A DNA stretch of 64,000 bases from Flammeovirgaceae bacterium SG7u.111 (GTDB lineage: Bacteria; Bacteroidota; Bacteroidia; Cytophagales; Flammeovirgaceae): NCBI GenBank assembly GCA_034044135.1, contig CP139021.1:6734001-6798000 (forward strand). The letters are read 5' to 3'. The position numbers were made by a program, and so were the translations under genes. Under the pieces are notes generated by a model. It ran no database searches, was not told the DNA's origin, and saw only the letters and a program-made list of their open reading frames with translations. Shown one piece after another: positions 56,068 through 64,000 of this stretch (positions within the stretch are counted from its first letter, which is position 1; the number at the start of each line of letters is the position of its first letter).

Positions 56068-57956
56068 AAAGCATTATTTCTCCACCAATGCTGAAATGCT
56101 AAAATTGTCCAAACACTGTTTTGATCAAAATTTGTTGTGTTGAAAATTGTGTGTTTTAAGTTTTTGATATAGGAAGGATCAAAGATTTTTTGCTCCTTCA
56201 CAAAACTATCGTTCAAACACTCATTTTCTATCCAACTTCTTAGCTCTCTTTTGAAGCCTTTTGCCAAAGGAACTTCAAAGCCTCTTTTTGGTCGATTGTA
56301 TAATTCTTCAGGCAATAAGTGGCGGGCAGCATCTTGCAATAAAACCTTTTTCATATTCGGCCTTATCTTGTAAGAAGCAGGTAAGCCGAAGGCAAACTCC
56401 ACCAACCTATGGTCGAGGAATGGAACTCGAACTTCTAAGCTCTGCGCCATGGACATTGAATCAACTTTATGAAGCATATCGTTGGGCAACGTCATCCGCA
56501 TATCTGCCCTTAAAAATTCATTGAAATCCTTTCCATTTATCCCCTTCAAAATTTCAGCTTTCCTGATTGAGTAGGCTTCCGAATCTACCTCTGCCAGTAC
56601 TTCTTGGTTAAGCATTCCTCTTACACTTTGCTCTGCATTCCACGAACACAAAAACCAATAGCGCTCACTTGGAGATAGTTTCATCCCTTCAGAAAAACGG
56701 TGGAATTGCCTAATTTTATTCCCCATAGCCGTATTTCGGCTTTTAGGCAAAACTCCCAAAATTGGGTTCATTGCTTTGAGCAACTGAGCCGGCAAGGCAT
56801 TTTCCCGAGCTTTAAACTCTCCAAAATGCTTATGGTATCCTGCAAAAATCTCATCTGCGCCATCTCCCGAAAGGGCTACAGTCACTTTTTGTCTTGTATA
56901 TTTAGAAAGAATGTACACAGGAATAGCCGAAGAATCGGCAAACGGCTCACCGTAGAAGTCTAGCAGATCGGTGATATGCTGGAAAAAATCATCGTTGGTG
57001 AGGTTGAAAACCGTATGATTCGTTTTGTATTTATTAGCTACTTTTTCGGCATAGGCAGTTTCGTCAAACAAAGGCTCATTGCTGAAACCTACTGAAAAGG
57101 TATTGAGCAATGAAGTATGCTGGGAAGCCAAGGCAACAATTACCGAAGAATCAATTCCCCCACTCAAAAAAGCTCCAAGCGGCACATCTGAGATCATTCT
57201 TTTCTGCACTGCATCATCCAAAAGATCTATCAATTTGGACTTGGCATTATCATAACTCAATGCTGAAGAATAATCCGTAGTTTCTGGAATCTCGTACCAG
57301 TTTTTTATCTCTATTTCCCGGCCCTTTACTTTCATAAAATGCCCAGGCATCAGTTTGAAAGTATTTTTGTAGATAGTGTTGGGAGCGGGAATATAATTGA
57401 GTTGGAGGTATTGATAAAGAGATGTATGATCTAATTGAAGATCGAGATTATATGCTTTCAGTGCATTTAGTTCAGAAGCAAAAAGCAACTTGTCTTCATC
57501 GAGGTAATAAACTAAAGGTTTGATCCCGAACCTATCTCTCGCAATGAAAATACTATTTTCTTCTTGGTCAAAAATGGCAAAAGTAAAAAAGCCATTCAAT
57601 TGATTCAAGCACTTTTCCCCATCTCGGATATACAATTGGAGCAATACTTCCGTATCCGTTTGGCTTTTAAAGGAAATCCCAGCTTGCTGTAACTTTCCTC
57701 GAAGTTCCTGAAAATTATAAATCTCTCCGTTGAAAGCAATGGTATACCTGCCAGTAGGATCGCTCATAGGCTGGTTTCCATCGGAAGACAAATCTAAAAT
57801 AGATAACCTCCTATGTCCCAAACTCACTTTTCCTTCAGAAAAAAGCATAGCAGCATCAGGACCACGATGAGCCAATTTCTCATTTGAATTATGAGTATTG
57901 ATAGTAAATATTCTGCCTAATTCATTAAAAGCGTATACACCTGTAAAGCCGCACAT
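56064..57956 (-). CDS. asnB: Asparagine synthase (glutamine-hydrolysing)
   Basis: 630 residues. Class II glutaminase domain with nucleophile Cys2 (MCGFTG) and AHRGPDA, FNGEIYN; then the synthase domain with the PPi loop SGGIDSSVIV and SGDGADEIFAGY. It makes asparagine from aspartate, glutamine and ATP. A length of about 630 is typical of the longer bacterial AsnB group, some members of which amidate other substrates. Last gene of the serS-yggS-ispF-asnB run (22-nt gap). Confidence 0.92.
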   Translation of the reverse strand: MCGFTGVYAFNELGRIFTINTHNSNEKLAHRGPDAAMLFSEGKVSLGHRRLSILDLSSDGNQPMSDPTGRYTIAFNGEIYNFQELRGKLQQAGISFKSQTDTEVLLQLYIRDGEKCLNQLNGFFTFAIFDQEENSIFIARDRFGIKPLVYYLDEDKLLFASELNALKAYNLDLQLDHTSLYQYLQLNYIPAPNTIYKNTFKLMPGHFMKVKGREIEIKNWYEIPETTDYSSALSYDNAKSKLIDLLDDAVQKRMISDVPLGAFLSGGIDSSVIVALASQHTSLLNTFSVGFSNEPLFDETAYAEKVANKYKTNHTVFNLTNDDFFQHITDLLDFYGEPFADSSAIPVYILSKYTRQKVTVALSGDGADEIFAGYHKHFGEFKARENALPAQLLKAMNPILGVLPKSRNTAMGNKIRQFHRFSEGMKLSPSERYWFLCSWNAEQSVRGMLNQEVLAEVDSEAYSIRKAEILKGINGKDFNEFLRADMRMTLPNDMLHKVDSMSMAQSLEVRVPFLDHRLVEFAFGLPASYKIRPNMKKVLLQDAARHLLPEELYNRPKRGFEVPLAKGFKRELRSWIENECLNDSFVKEQKIFDPSYIKNLKHTIFNTTNFDQNSVWTILAFQHWWRNNAF

Positions 57957-57978
57957 AGAGAGCCGTTTGGAATGATTA

Positions 57979-58455
57979 TTATTTTGTAATGAGCGCTACG
58001 GCAAATGCTGCTACGCCTTCTTTTTCTCCAACAAATCCAAGTTTTTCAGTAGTAGTTGCCTTTATCGATATATCTTCTTCTTCAATTTCCATCACCTCGG
58101 CAAGGCATTTTTTCATAGCAGGAATATGCGGATTTACCTTAGGAGCTTGAAGGCAAATAGTAGCATCTACATTCCCAATTTCATAGCCCTTATCTCTTAT
58201 AAGCTTCATCACATCCTTCAGAAGAATTTTGCTATCGATGCCTTTATATTTAGAATCTTGGTCGGAAAAATGAAAGCCGATATCTCGCATATTAGCAGCC
58301 CCAAGAAGGGCATCGCAAATAGTATGGATTAGCACATCTGCATCTGAATGACCAATAGCTCCATGGGTATGAGGGACAAGGATGCCTCCCAACCAAAAAT
58401 CCGCTCCTTCGACCAATCTGTGGACATCGTACCCTTGCCCAATTCGTATTTTCAT
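57979..58455 (-). CDS. ispF: 2-C-methyl-D-erythritol 2,4-cyclodiphosphate synthase
   Basis: 158 residues, normal length. Metal-binding GYDVHRL (Asp, His), GHSDADVLIHTICDALLGA and the DIGFHF, SIKATTTEKLGF stretches are all present. It forms the cyclodiphosphate intermediate of the MEP isoprenoid pathway. It starts 5 nt after yggS and continues to asnB. Confidence 0.96.
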   Translation of the reverse strand: MKIRIGQGYDVHRLVEGADFWLGGILVPHTHGAIGHSDADVLIHTICDALLGAANMRDIGFHFSDQDSKYKGIDSKILLKDVMKLIRDKGYEIGNVDATICLQAPKVNPHIPAMKKCLAEVMEIEEEDISIKATTTEKLGFVGEKEGVAAFAVALITK

Positions 58456-58460
58456 GGTTT

Positions 58461-59129
58461 TTATGATCTACTTCCAAAAATTAAACTCCCAACTCTGACC
58501 AAAGTGCTACCTTCCTCAATGGCAATTTTGTAGTCGCCACTCATACCCATCGAAACCTCCTTTAAATCTACATTTGAAGGAAGTTCCAGAGTAGCTACTC
58601 TATCAAAAAGTTGTTTTAATGACTTAAACTCACTCCTAACCTGTTCTTTGTCTTGTGTAAAAGTTGCCATTCCCATCAGACCTTTCACACAAATATTTTC
58701 CAAAGAAGCTAGTTTTTCATTTTGTAAAATCTCTAATAGTCCTTTTTCATCCAAGCCAAATTTACTCTCTTCCTGCGCTATATGTATTTGCAGTAAGCAA
58801 TTGACTACCCGGTCGTGCTGGGCTGCTCTTTTATTTATTTCTTCAAGAAGTTTAAAACTCTCTACGGAATGAATCATGTTCACGAAACTAGCAATTTGCT
58901 TTACCTTATTGGTTTGCAAATGACCAATCATGTGCCATTCGATATCCTGGGGCAATTCCTCATTTTTGGCCACCAACTCTTGCACCCGGTTTTCACCAAA
59001 AATCCTCACCCCTGCATCATAAGCTTCCTGCAGCATGGAAACAGGCTTAGTTTTGCTTACCGCCACCAATCTACAACCTGCTCCAGAAAGTTCTTGATTT
59101 ATTTTTTCTAAATTCTTAACTAACTCCAC
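58461..59129 (-). CDS. yggS: PLP homeostasis protein (YggS/PROSC family)
   Basis: 222 residues from a GTG start at 59129, 13 nt after the serS stop. Fold-type III PLP-binding barrel: LVAVSKTKP has the PLP lysine, followed by FGENRVQEL, WHMIGHLQTNK and the phosphate-binding MSGDYKIAIEEGSTLVRVGS. It carries and balances PLP without a known catalytic activity. An ATG-less start was accepted because no internal ATG preserves the N-terminal helix. Confidence 0.92.
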   Translation of the reverse strand: MELVKNLEKINQELSGAGCRLVAVSKTKPVSMLQEAYDAGVRIFGENRVQELVAKNEELPQDIEWHMIGHLQTNKVKQIASFVNMIHSVESFKLLEEINKRAAQHDRVVNCLLQIHIAQEESKFGLDEKGLLEILQNEKLASLENICVKGLMGMATFTQDKEQVRSEFKSLKQLFDRVATLELPSNVDLKEVSMGMSGDYKIAIEEGSTLVRVGSLIFGSRS

Positions 59130-59142
59130 GTTCTTTCAAATT

Positions 59143-60417
59143 TTAGGAAATCACATCAAACCCACAATATGGTTGTAAAACCTTAGGTATTTTAATGCCT
59201 TCTGCTGTCTGATTGTTTTCTAAAATAGCTGCAAGAATACGAGGCAAGGCCAAAGCACTACCATTCAAGGTATGCGCTAAGCGCGGCTTATTGTCTTCAT
59301 CTCGGTATCTCAACTTCAAACGGTTAGCTTGGAAAGTCTCAAAGTTACTTACAGAACTCACTTCTAACCACCTTTTTTGCGCAGCAGAATATACTTCCAT
59401 ATCGAAACACAATGCTGCATTGAAACTAATATCACCTCCACATAGGTTCAATATTCGGTAAGGAAGCTCTAATTTGTTCAACAAACCTTCTATGTGGTTT
59501 CTCATCACAATCAGGGTATCGTAAGAAGCCTCTGGAGTGGTAACTTGAATGATTTCTACCTTGTCAAATTGGTGTAATCTGTTCAAGCCTCTTACATCAG
59601 CCCCCCAAGAACCTGCTTCTCTCCTAAAACACGGGGTAAACCCTGCCAATTTGATAGGTAAATCTTCTTTCCTTACAATTTCATCTCTATAGATATTGGT
59701 TAGAGGTACTTCGGCTGTAGGGATCAAATAATAATCGTGATTTTCTATTTTATACATCTGACCTTCTTTATCAGGCAACTGCCCCGTACCCAACGCCGAT
59801 GCTTCGTTCACCACTATTGGCGGTTGTACTTCGGTATAGCCGGCATCCATTGCTTCGTCTAAGAAAAAGTTTTTCAAAGCCCTTTGCAACCGAGCCCCTT
59901 TTCCTTTATAAAAGGGAAATCCTGCACCTGTTACCTTATTACCTAAATCAAAGTCTATAATGTCATATTTGGAAATCAATTCCCAATGTGGAAGAGCCAT
60001 GTCGTCCAATTCGACTTTCTCACCTCCTTCCAAAACTATTTCATTGTCTTCTGCAGTTCTGCCTTCTGGCACGCTTTCATGGGGGATATTAGGAATCTGA
60101 TAGAGTAATTTTGTCAGCTTCTCTTCCGTAATGGTTACCTTTTCGCTTATCTCTTTCGATTCATTTCGCATTCTAGCAGCCTCTGCCTTAGCTTTTTCAG
60201 CTTCTTCTTTATTCCCCGCCTTCATCATCGCACCTATCTGCTTTGATATCTTATTGGACTCAGCAAGGACTTGATCTCTCTGCACTTGCAAAGATCTTCT
60301 TTCCTCATCTGTAGCCAAAACTTCTTCTACCGTCTCACTAGCCTTGGGGAAAAACTTTTTTTCTAAGCCTTTGATTACTTTTTCTTTATTCTCTTTTATG
60401 AAAGAAACTTGTAACAT
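59143..60417 (-). CDS. serS: Seryl-tRNA synthetase
   Basis: The ATG at 60417 gives 424 residues and starts directly on the family's MLQVSFIKENKEKV; a frame open to 60477 adds 20 residues unlike any SerRS. The N-terminal long coiled-coil arm (about 25-100) binds the tRNA. Class II motifs include the motif 2 region TPCFRREAGSWG and the motif 3 region NGSALALPRILAAILEN. First gene of an operon with yggS, ispF and asnB. Confidence 0.96.
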   Translation of the reverse strand: MLQVSFIKENKEKVIKGLEKKFFPKASETVEEVLATDEERRSLQVQRDQVLAESNKISKQIGAMMKAGNKEEAEKAKAEAARMRNESKEISEKVTITEEKLTKLLYQIPNIPHESVPEGRTAEDNEIVLEGGEKVELDDMALPHWELISKYDIIDFDLGNKVTGAGFPFYKGKGARLQRALKNFFLDEAMDAGYTEVQPPIVVNEASALGTGQLPDKEGQMYKIENHDYYLIPTAEVPLTNIYRDEIVRKEDLPIKLAGFTPCFRREAGSWGADVRGLNRLHQFDKVEIIQVTTPEASYDTLIVMRNHIEGLLNKLELPYRILNLCGGDISFNAALCFDMEVYSAAQKRWLEVSSVSNFETFQANRLKLRYRDEDNKPRLAHTLNGSALALPRILAAILENNQTAEGIKIPKVLQPYCGFDVIS

Positions 60418-61050
60418 AATATGGTGATTTTTAGATGTTGCACAAATATACTCAAACAAAAGAGCTTTAGCTTTCAACTCTTTCCAAAAACTTTTCTTTA
60501 CCCAAAATGACTAAAGCAAGCTATTAAACAAAAAATATCATACCATGTATAACTTCAAATAGGTCACCGTATTCAAAAATTTGGAAATCAAAAATTTACA
60601 GCCTAATGCTATACTCCCAAAGTGGAGCAACTCTAGAAAAAATTCCAGATTTTGAAAACTTTGCAAAGTTTTTTTCTGCTAAATCGATGAAAAAACCACA
60701 TACCCCAGAAAAAAACTGACAAACACCCCCAAATTCGATAAAATATTTCTTTTGCCAGACGAAACTCTCATATCATAGGGTTAGAATAGAGAGCAGTAGT
60801 TTCAGAAAAATGAGAACAAAGGGGGCATAGGTCGTTCTACAAGACCAAAACAATATGTATATCAACTTTCTATTAAGACCATATAGACTTGCTGCTTACT
60901 TCTTGCATTTTGATGGAATAAAATTTGCAACTGGAAGATACACATACTACAAGCAAAATTTTACCCCCCCTATCACGTTAAGAAATAGACTGGAGCTATC
61001 CTGATAGGAGAACTACGTAATAAACTTAAAATTAACAATCGACTGATCGT
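60418..61050. other. Divergent intergenic region serS / TPR gene
   Basis: No gene is supported in these roughly 630 nt. The notable feature is a perfect 18-bp palindrome at 60655-60672 (AAAACTTTG and its complement back to back), a possible operator. No clean -7 box was found for either gene. Confidence 0.4.
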
Positions 61051-62376
61051 ATGAATATAGCTTTCAGATTTATATTAATCGTCTCGTTGTGGTCTTGCAT
61101 CGGAAGTCTTTCCGCACAGGATGATGCTATGCAAATTTTTGCAAGGGCTGAAAACCTCAGAAAAAGCAACAATTTCATCGCTGCTATAGATGAATATGAG
61201 CGTGCTATTGCTTTACAGCCAGAAAACCCTCGTTTTCCATTCTCTAAAGGCATGTGCTACTTCACCTTAAAGGATTATGACAATGCTGTTATGGCTTTTG
61301 AAGAAACATCAAAGCTTAAAAGTGATTTTGTTCCCGCTTATACCATGATGGCAAAGTCTTACCAAGCATTGGAAAGGTTTGTCAAAGTAGAAGAAAGTCT
61401 CGATTTAGCATTCAAATTTGAAATGAATGACAAAAAAAGGATGGCTTATAAAGAAAGCATTATCAAAATGCTTTTTGATCAAAAGAACTTTGAAAAAGCG
61501 TTGAGGCATATCAATGATGCTAAAGCTTTAAACCCAAATTCTTTGAACATTCTATATTATGAAGCATCTATCCATAACAGCAAAGGTAACTACGAAGCTG
61601 CCAAGCAAGCTATGGTTACCGCTACGAATGCAATACCTGTAAAAGACCCTAAAAAAGTCGCTCGTTTCTACTACGAGTTAGGATATGCTTATAATAAACT
61701 AGGTGAGTACGAAAAGTCTTCAGAGGCATTTAAATACGCTAACTTTGGTCCGTACAAATCTCTTATAGCCAAGCTTAGCCCCAAATTTTATACTACAGCT
61801 GCTATTTGCTATATGAGAATCAACCACTTTGAAAAAAGTAAGGAAATGCTCCACACAGCACTTAAAATGCAACCAAACTTCTCTCAAGCATACGTTTTCT
61901 TATCAAATATTTCAAAGAAAGAGGCAAACCAAAATGTTGCACTTGATGAATTAAAAAAAGCAGCTTCTGTAGAGTCAGACCCTAAAAACCTCGCTAATAT
62001 CTATAAAAATATGGCTCAAATACAGCTTGACAACGGGTTGTATCAAGAAGCTATTAGTTCAGCTGAAACTTACCTCAAGTCCGAGCCTAAAAACTACCAA
62101 GTTTTGTTCATTAAGGGAATTGCTCAATATCACCTAAAAGATTTCAAGCAAGCTCTTGTAACTTTAGACAATGTAGCAAATACACCAGGTCTTGATGTAG
62201 AATCTTCTTCAAAATTCTACTTTGCCTTAGGTCTTGCTTATTGGGATGTAAAAGATTTTAAAATGGCTAAAAATTGCTTAAAAAGAGCTCAATACGGACC
62301 ATATAAGTCAGTTTCAACCATGCTCTATGAAGAGGTTGAAACTGAAGAAAAGAACAATACTAATAAGAAAAGCTAG
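61051..62376 (+). CDS. Exported tetratricopeptide-repeat protein
   Basis: 441 residues with a signal peptide (cleavage after about LSAQ, residue 23). The rest is a string of TPR units from about 24 to 420, for example IAAIDEYERAIALQPENPRF, FEKSKEMLHTALKMQPNFSQ and DFKQALVTLDN. No other domain is present. TPR proteins act as periplasmic assembly or scaffold factors; the partner is not known. Monocistronic, with a strong terminator at 62404-62437. Confidence 0.88.
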   Translation: MNIAFRFILIVSLWSCIGSLSAQDDAMQIFARAENLRKSNNFIAAIDEYERAIALQPENPRFPFSKGMCYFTLKDYDNAVMAFEETSKLKSDFVPAYTMMAKSYQALERFVKVEESLDLAFKFEMNDKKRMAYKESIIKMLFDQKNFEKALRHINDAKALNPNSLNILYYEASIHNSKGNYEAAKQAMVTATNAIPVKDPKKVARFYYELGYAYNKLGEYEKSSEAFKYANFGPYKSLIAKLSPKFYTTAAICYMRINHFEKSKEMLHTALKMQPNFSQAYVFLSNISKKEANQNVALDELKKAASVESDPKNLANIYKNMAQIQLDNGLYQEAISSAETYLKSEPKNYQVLFIKGIAQYHLKDFKQALVTLDNVANTPGLDVESSSKFYFALGLAYWDVKDFKMAKNCLKRAQYGPYKSVSTMLYEEVETEEKNNTNKKS

Positions 62377-62403
62377 TAAAGGCAGTCGATAGTTAAGATG
62401 AGC

Positions 62404-62437
62404 AAAAGCCCTGTGAGGACATACTCACAGGGCTTTT
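62404..62437. terminator. Bidirectional terminator after the TPR and heparinase-like genes
   Basis: AAAAGCCCTGTGAG (62404-62417) pairs perfectly with CTCACAGGGCTTTT (62424-62437) and serves both convergent genes. Confidence 0.9.
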
Positions 62438-62454
62438 TGGCTATTAATGATCCC

Positions 62455-64000
62455 CTACAATGAAATTAAAAACTTCCAAGTACCACTCATACCTGTAGAT
62501 TTATCTACTAATACTATTCTATTCAGTTTATCCCCCCATACTTTTTGGATTGCACCATCTTGTTCATCCTCTCCCAATTTTTTTTCTTCAACACTTACTT
62601 TAAACCTTGAAAAATCGTAAATAATAAACAAGTTATAAGGTTTGTCATTTTTATCTCTGCCCCTCAACCTAATTTCTCCTGGCTCACTCAAAATCACATC
62701 ACAAGGAGTTAGAAATACCTGAGAAGTTTGTCCGTTTGATTTTGTAAGCTTATACTTTTCAACCAAGGTTATATTTCGTTTTTGCCTATTCAGCTGTAAA
62801 GTCCTCTTCCACGAAACTACTCCAGCTTCTTTTGGGTAAGCCTTAGCCATATCCAAAGAAAACCGTGCATAGCTATTTGATGCTTTATATTTCACATCTA
62901 TTGCGGCAAACTCTCGCCCATCCTTTTGCATCATCCCATTTATCACAGGAACATTATGATATGCCGACTGATTATTCCAAATAGAATAACGCTCATCGCT
63001 GAATGTTTTAGCTGTATAAGTCCCTTTTCCAGCATCGACCAAAATAGGGTTTCCATTCACATACACAAGAAAATGCCCTATATCATTATGATTGTGGCTT
63101 TCTGCATTATGCCCTCCTTTTGCCGCCAAATAAAGCCCCTTGTCAGAGTCAGGCACTGAGCGAGCTGCCATTACTTGTGTATCTGGATACCAAGTATCTC
63201 TCAAAAAAGGAGTCCATCCATTTTCCTTAGCCATCTGCAGATCAGCATTATTAAAAATACCCGCCAACACTCTATCTAAACTCCAATCGACAACGAAGGA
63301 GTTATTACTACTTGCCAAATACCCTCCAAAGGCAATCATTTGAGCATCACCAATCCGTTCGCCATACCTATGAACTAGATCATGAGAAGGAGTAAATCGA
63401 GCTGGGGCATCAGCAAAATTCACAAAGTAATTTCCCGAGACATGTACCTTATAAATATAAGCGCCCATATCCTTGACTAACTGATTGCTATACAAATCAA
63501 TCTTTCCATCCGTTGCACTGTGAAGCAGTTCCAAACAATCGAATACGGAAGCCGCAGCCCTTCCCCAGTAACTTGGTCCTTCATCACAAGCCCCATCTTC
63601 AGGGTAAATATTTAAAAATTTATCTAGCACAGCAGTTGCCTTCGCAACTGACTGAATTCTCATTTTCTCATCTTTTTCAAGCAATAAGGTAGCTGAAAGC
63701 CAGCTAGAACATATCCACGGGTTCCAATTATTTACCGCTTTCTCTCCGTTCCCCATCCACCAAAAGTCATCTCTTTCCAACAGAGGAGTGAATACTCTCC
63801 GATTGGTTTCTACATATATTCTTTGGCGGATAAGCTTAGATACTTCATCTAGTTTATCACCTATCAAGTAATCTGTCCATGCAAGAGTACTTGCCGTTTG
63901 TGCTGCAAACAGGTCAACCGTTGGCTCTTCTATATTTGGCAAACCAAAACTATCTTTCTGAAGAAATAAATGCGCCGGTACTCCCCAATACGTTTCTTCA
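62455..64000 (-). CDS. Heparinase II/III-type polysaccharide lyase, 5' end outside window
   Basis: The frame is open up to the window edge (upstream residues read EETYWGVPAHLFLQKDSFG), so the N terminus is missing; a TTG at 63942 is not the start. At least 515 residues are present. The (alpha/alpha) toroid part has DGACDEGPSYWGRAAAS, and the C-terminal beta-sheet domain has the family's SHNHNDIGHFLVYVNG with VDAGKGTYT and SAYHNVP, which carry metal and active-site histidines. Such lyases cut uronic-acid polysaccharides (heparin, alginate, ulvan-like) by beta-elimination, giving unsaturated uronates that kduI/kduD products handle. Exact substrate is unknown. Confidence 0.85.
   Translation of the reverse strand, partial: EETYWGVPAHLFLQKDSFGLPNIEEPTVDLFAAQTASTLAWTDYLIGDKLDEVSKLIRQRIYVETNRRVFTPLLERDDFWWMGNGEKAVNNWNPWICSSWLSATLLLEKDEKMRIQSVAKATAVLDKFLNIYPEDGACDEGPSYWGRAAASVFDCLELLHSATDGKIDLYSNQLVKDMGAYIYKVHVSGNYFVNFADAPARFTPSHDLVHRYGERIGDAQMIAFGGYLASSNNSFVVDWSLDRVLAGIFNNADLQMAKENGWTPFLRDTWYPDTQVMAARSVPDSDKGLYLAAKGGHNAESHNHNDIGHFLVYVNGNPILVDAGKGTYTAKTFSDERYSIWNNQSAYHNVPVINGMMQKDGREFAAIDVKYKASNSYARFSLDMAKAYPKEAGVVSWKRTLQLNRQKRNITLVEKYKLTKSNGQTSQVFLTPCDVILSEPGEIRLRGRDKNDKPYNLFIIYDFSRFKVSVEEKKLGEDEQDGAIQKVWGDKLNRIVLVDKSTGMSGTWKFLISL

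Noticed and set aside
60418-60477. Longer serS start
   Set aside because: Adds 20 residues before the universally placed MLQ-type N terminus of bacterial SerRS.

Overview
The window reads as a chromosomal segment of a Bacteroidota bacterium, most likely a marine member of the Cytophagales. The evidence is a SusC/SusD pair, many TonB-dependent and lipoprotein surface genes, a type IX secretion C-terminal sorting domain, Bacteroidota -7 promoter boxes (TAnnTTTG), an SDR-type threonine dehydrogenase, a DUF2795 protein and an S16 ribosomal protein with a long acidic/alanine-rich tail. I see no rRNA, tRNA or CRISPR array by eye. The right-hand gene runs off the window.

Region 1 (405-18508) is a polysaccharide utilisation locus, all on the + strand: GH43 with discoidin and LamG modules, SusC, SusD, two GH127 proteins, a small HExxH metallopeptidase-like protein, a GH146 protein and a SusB-type GH97. 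Three zinc-thiolate (E-x-C ... C-C) beta-L-arabinofuranosidase-type enzymes in one locus point to beta-linked L-arabinofuranosides, as found in pectic side chains and on hydroxyproline-rich glycoproteins. The GH43 and SusC genes carry a matching upstream block whose three conserved parts have identical spacing, presumably a shared activator site plus promoter.

Region 2 (19300-27974) holds a non-SusC TonB-dependent receptor, a lipoprotein made of four repeats, a short secreted protein resembling part of a TonB plug, and a secreted endonuclease I with a type IX sorting domain. A membrane glycosyltransferase, guanine deaminase and thymidine kinase follow. I read the first four genes as a probable extracellular DNA-use locus with salvage enzymes next to it.

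Region 3 (28093-38597) has rpsP, purH, an unknown exported protein and a poreless voltage-sensor-like membrane protein, with an intact IS5-family element (TTA target duplication) inserted about 20 nt upstream of the latter. Next come an operon of oligopeptidase, small protein and kbl, and a divergent SDR-type tdh; kbl and tdh together make the threonine-to-glycine route.

Region 4 (38668-49688) contains a tripartite RND efflux operon, a kduI-kduD operon for unsaturated uronate catabolism with a LacI-type palindrome upstream, a sodium symporter, and a two-domain DUF92 protein that looks like a fused prenol kinase and prenyl-phosphate kinase.

Region 5 (49997-64000) is mostly housekeeping: a hydrolase lacking its nucleophilic serine, a glycosyltransferase, DUF2795 and SPOR-like proteins, fumC, dtd-mazG, a serS-yggS-ispF-asnB operon, a TPR protein, and a heparinase II/III-type lyase truncated by the window edge. 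Many genes end in clear hairpin terminators.
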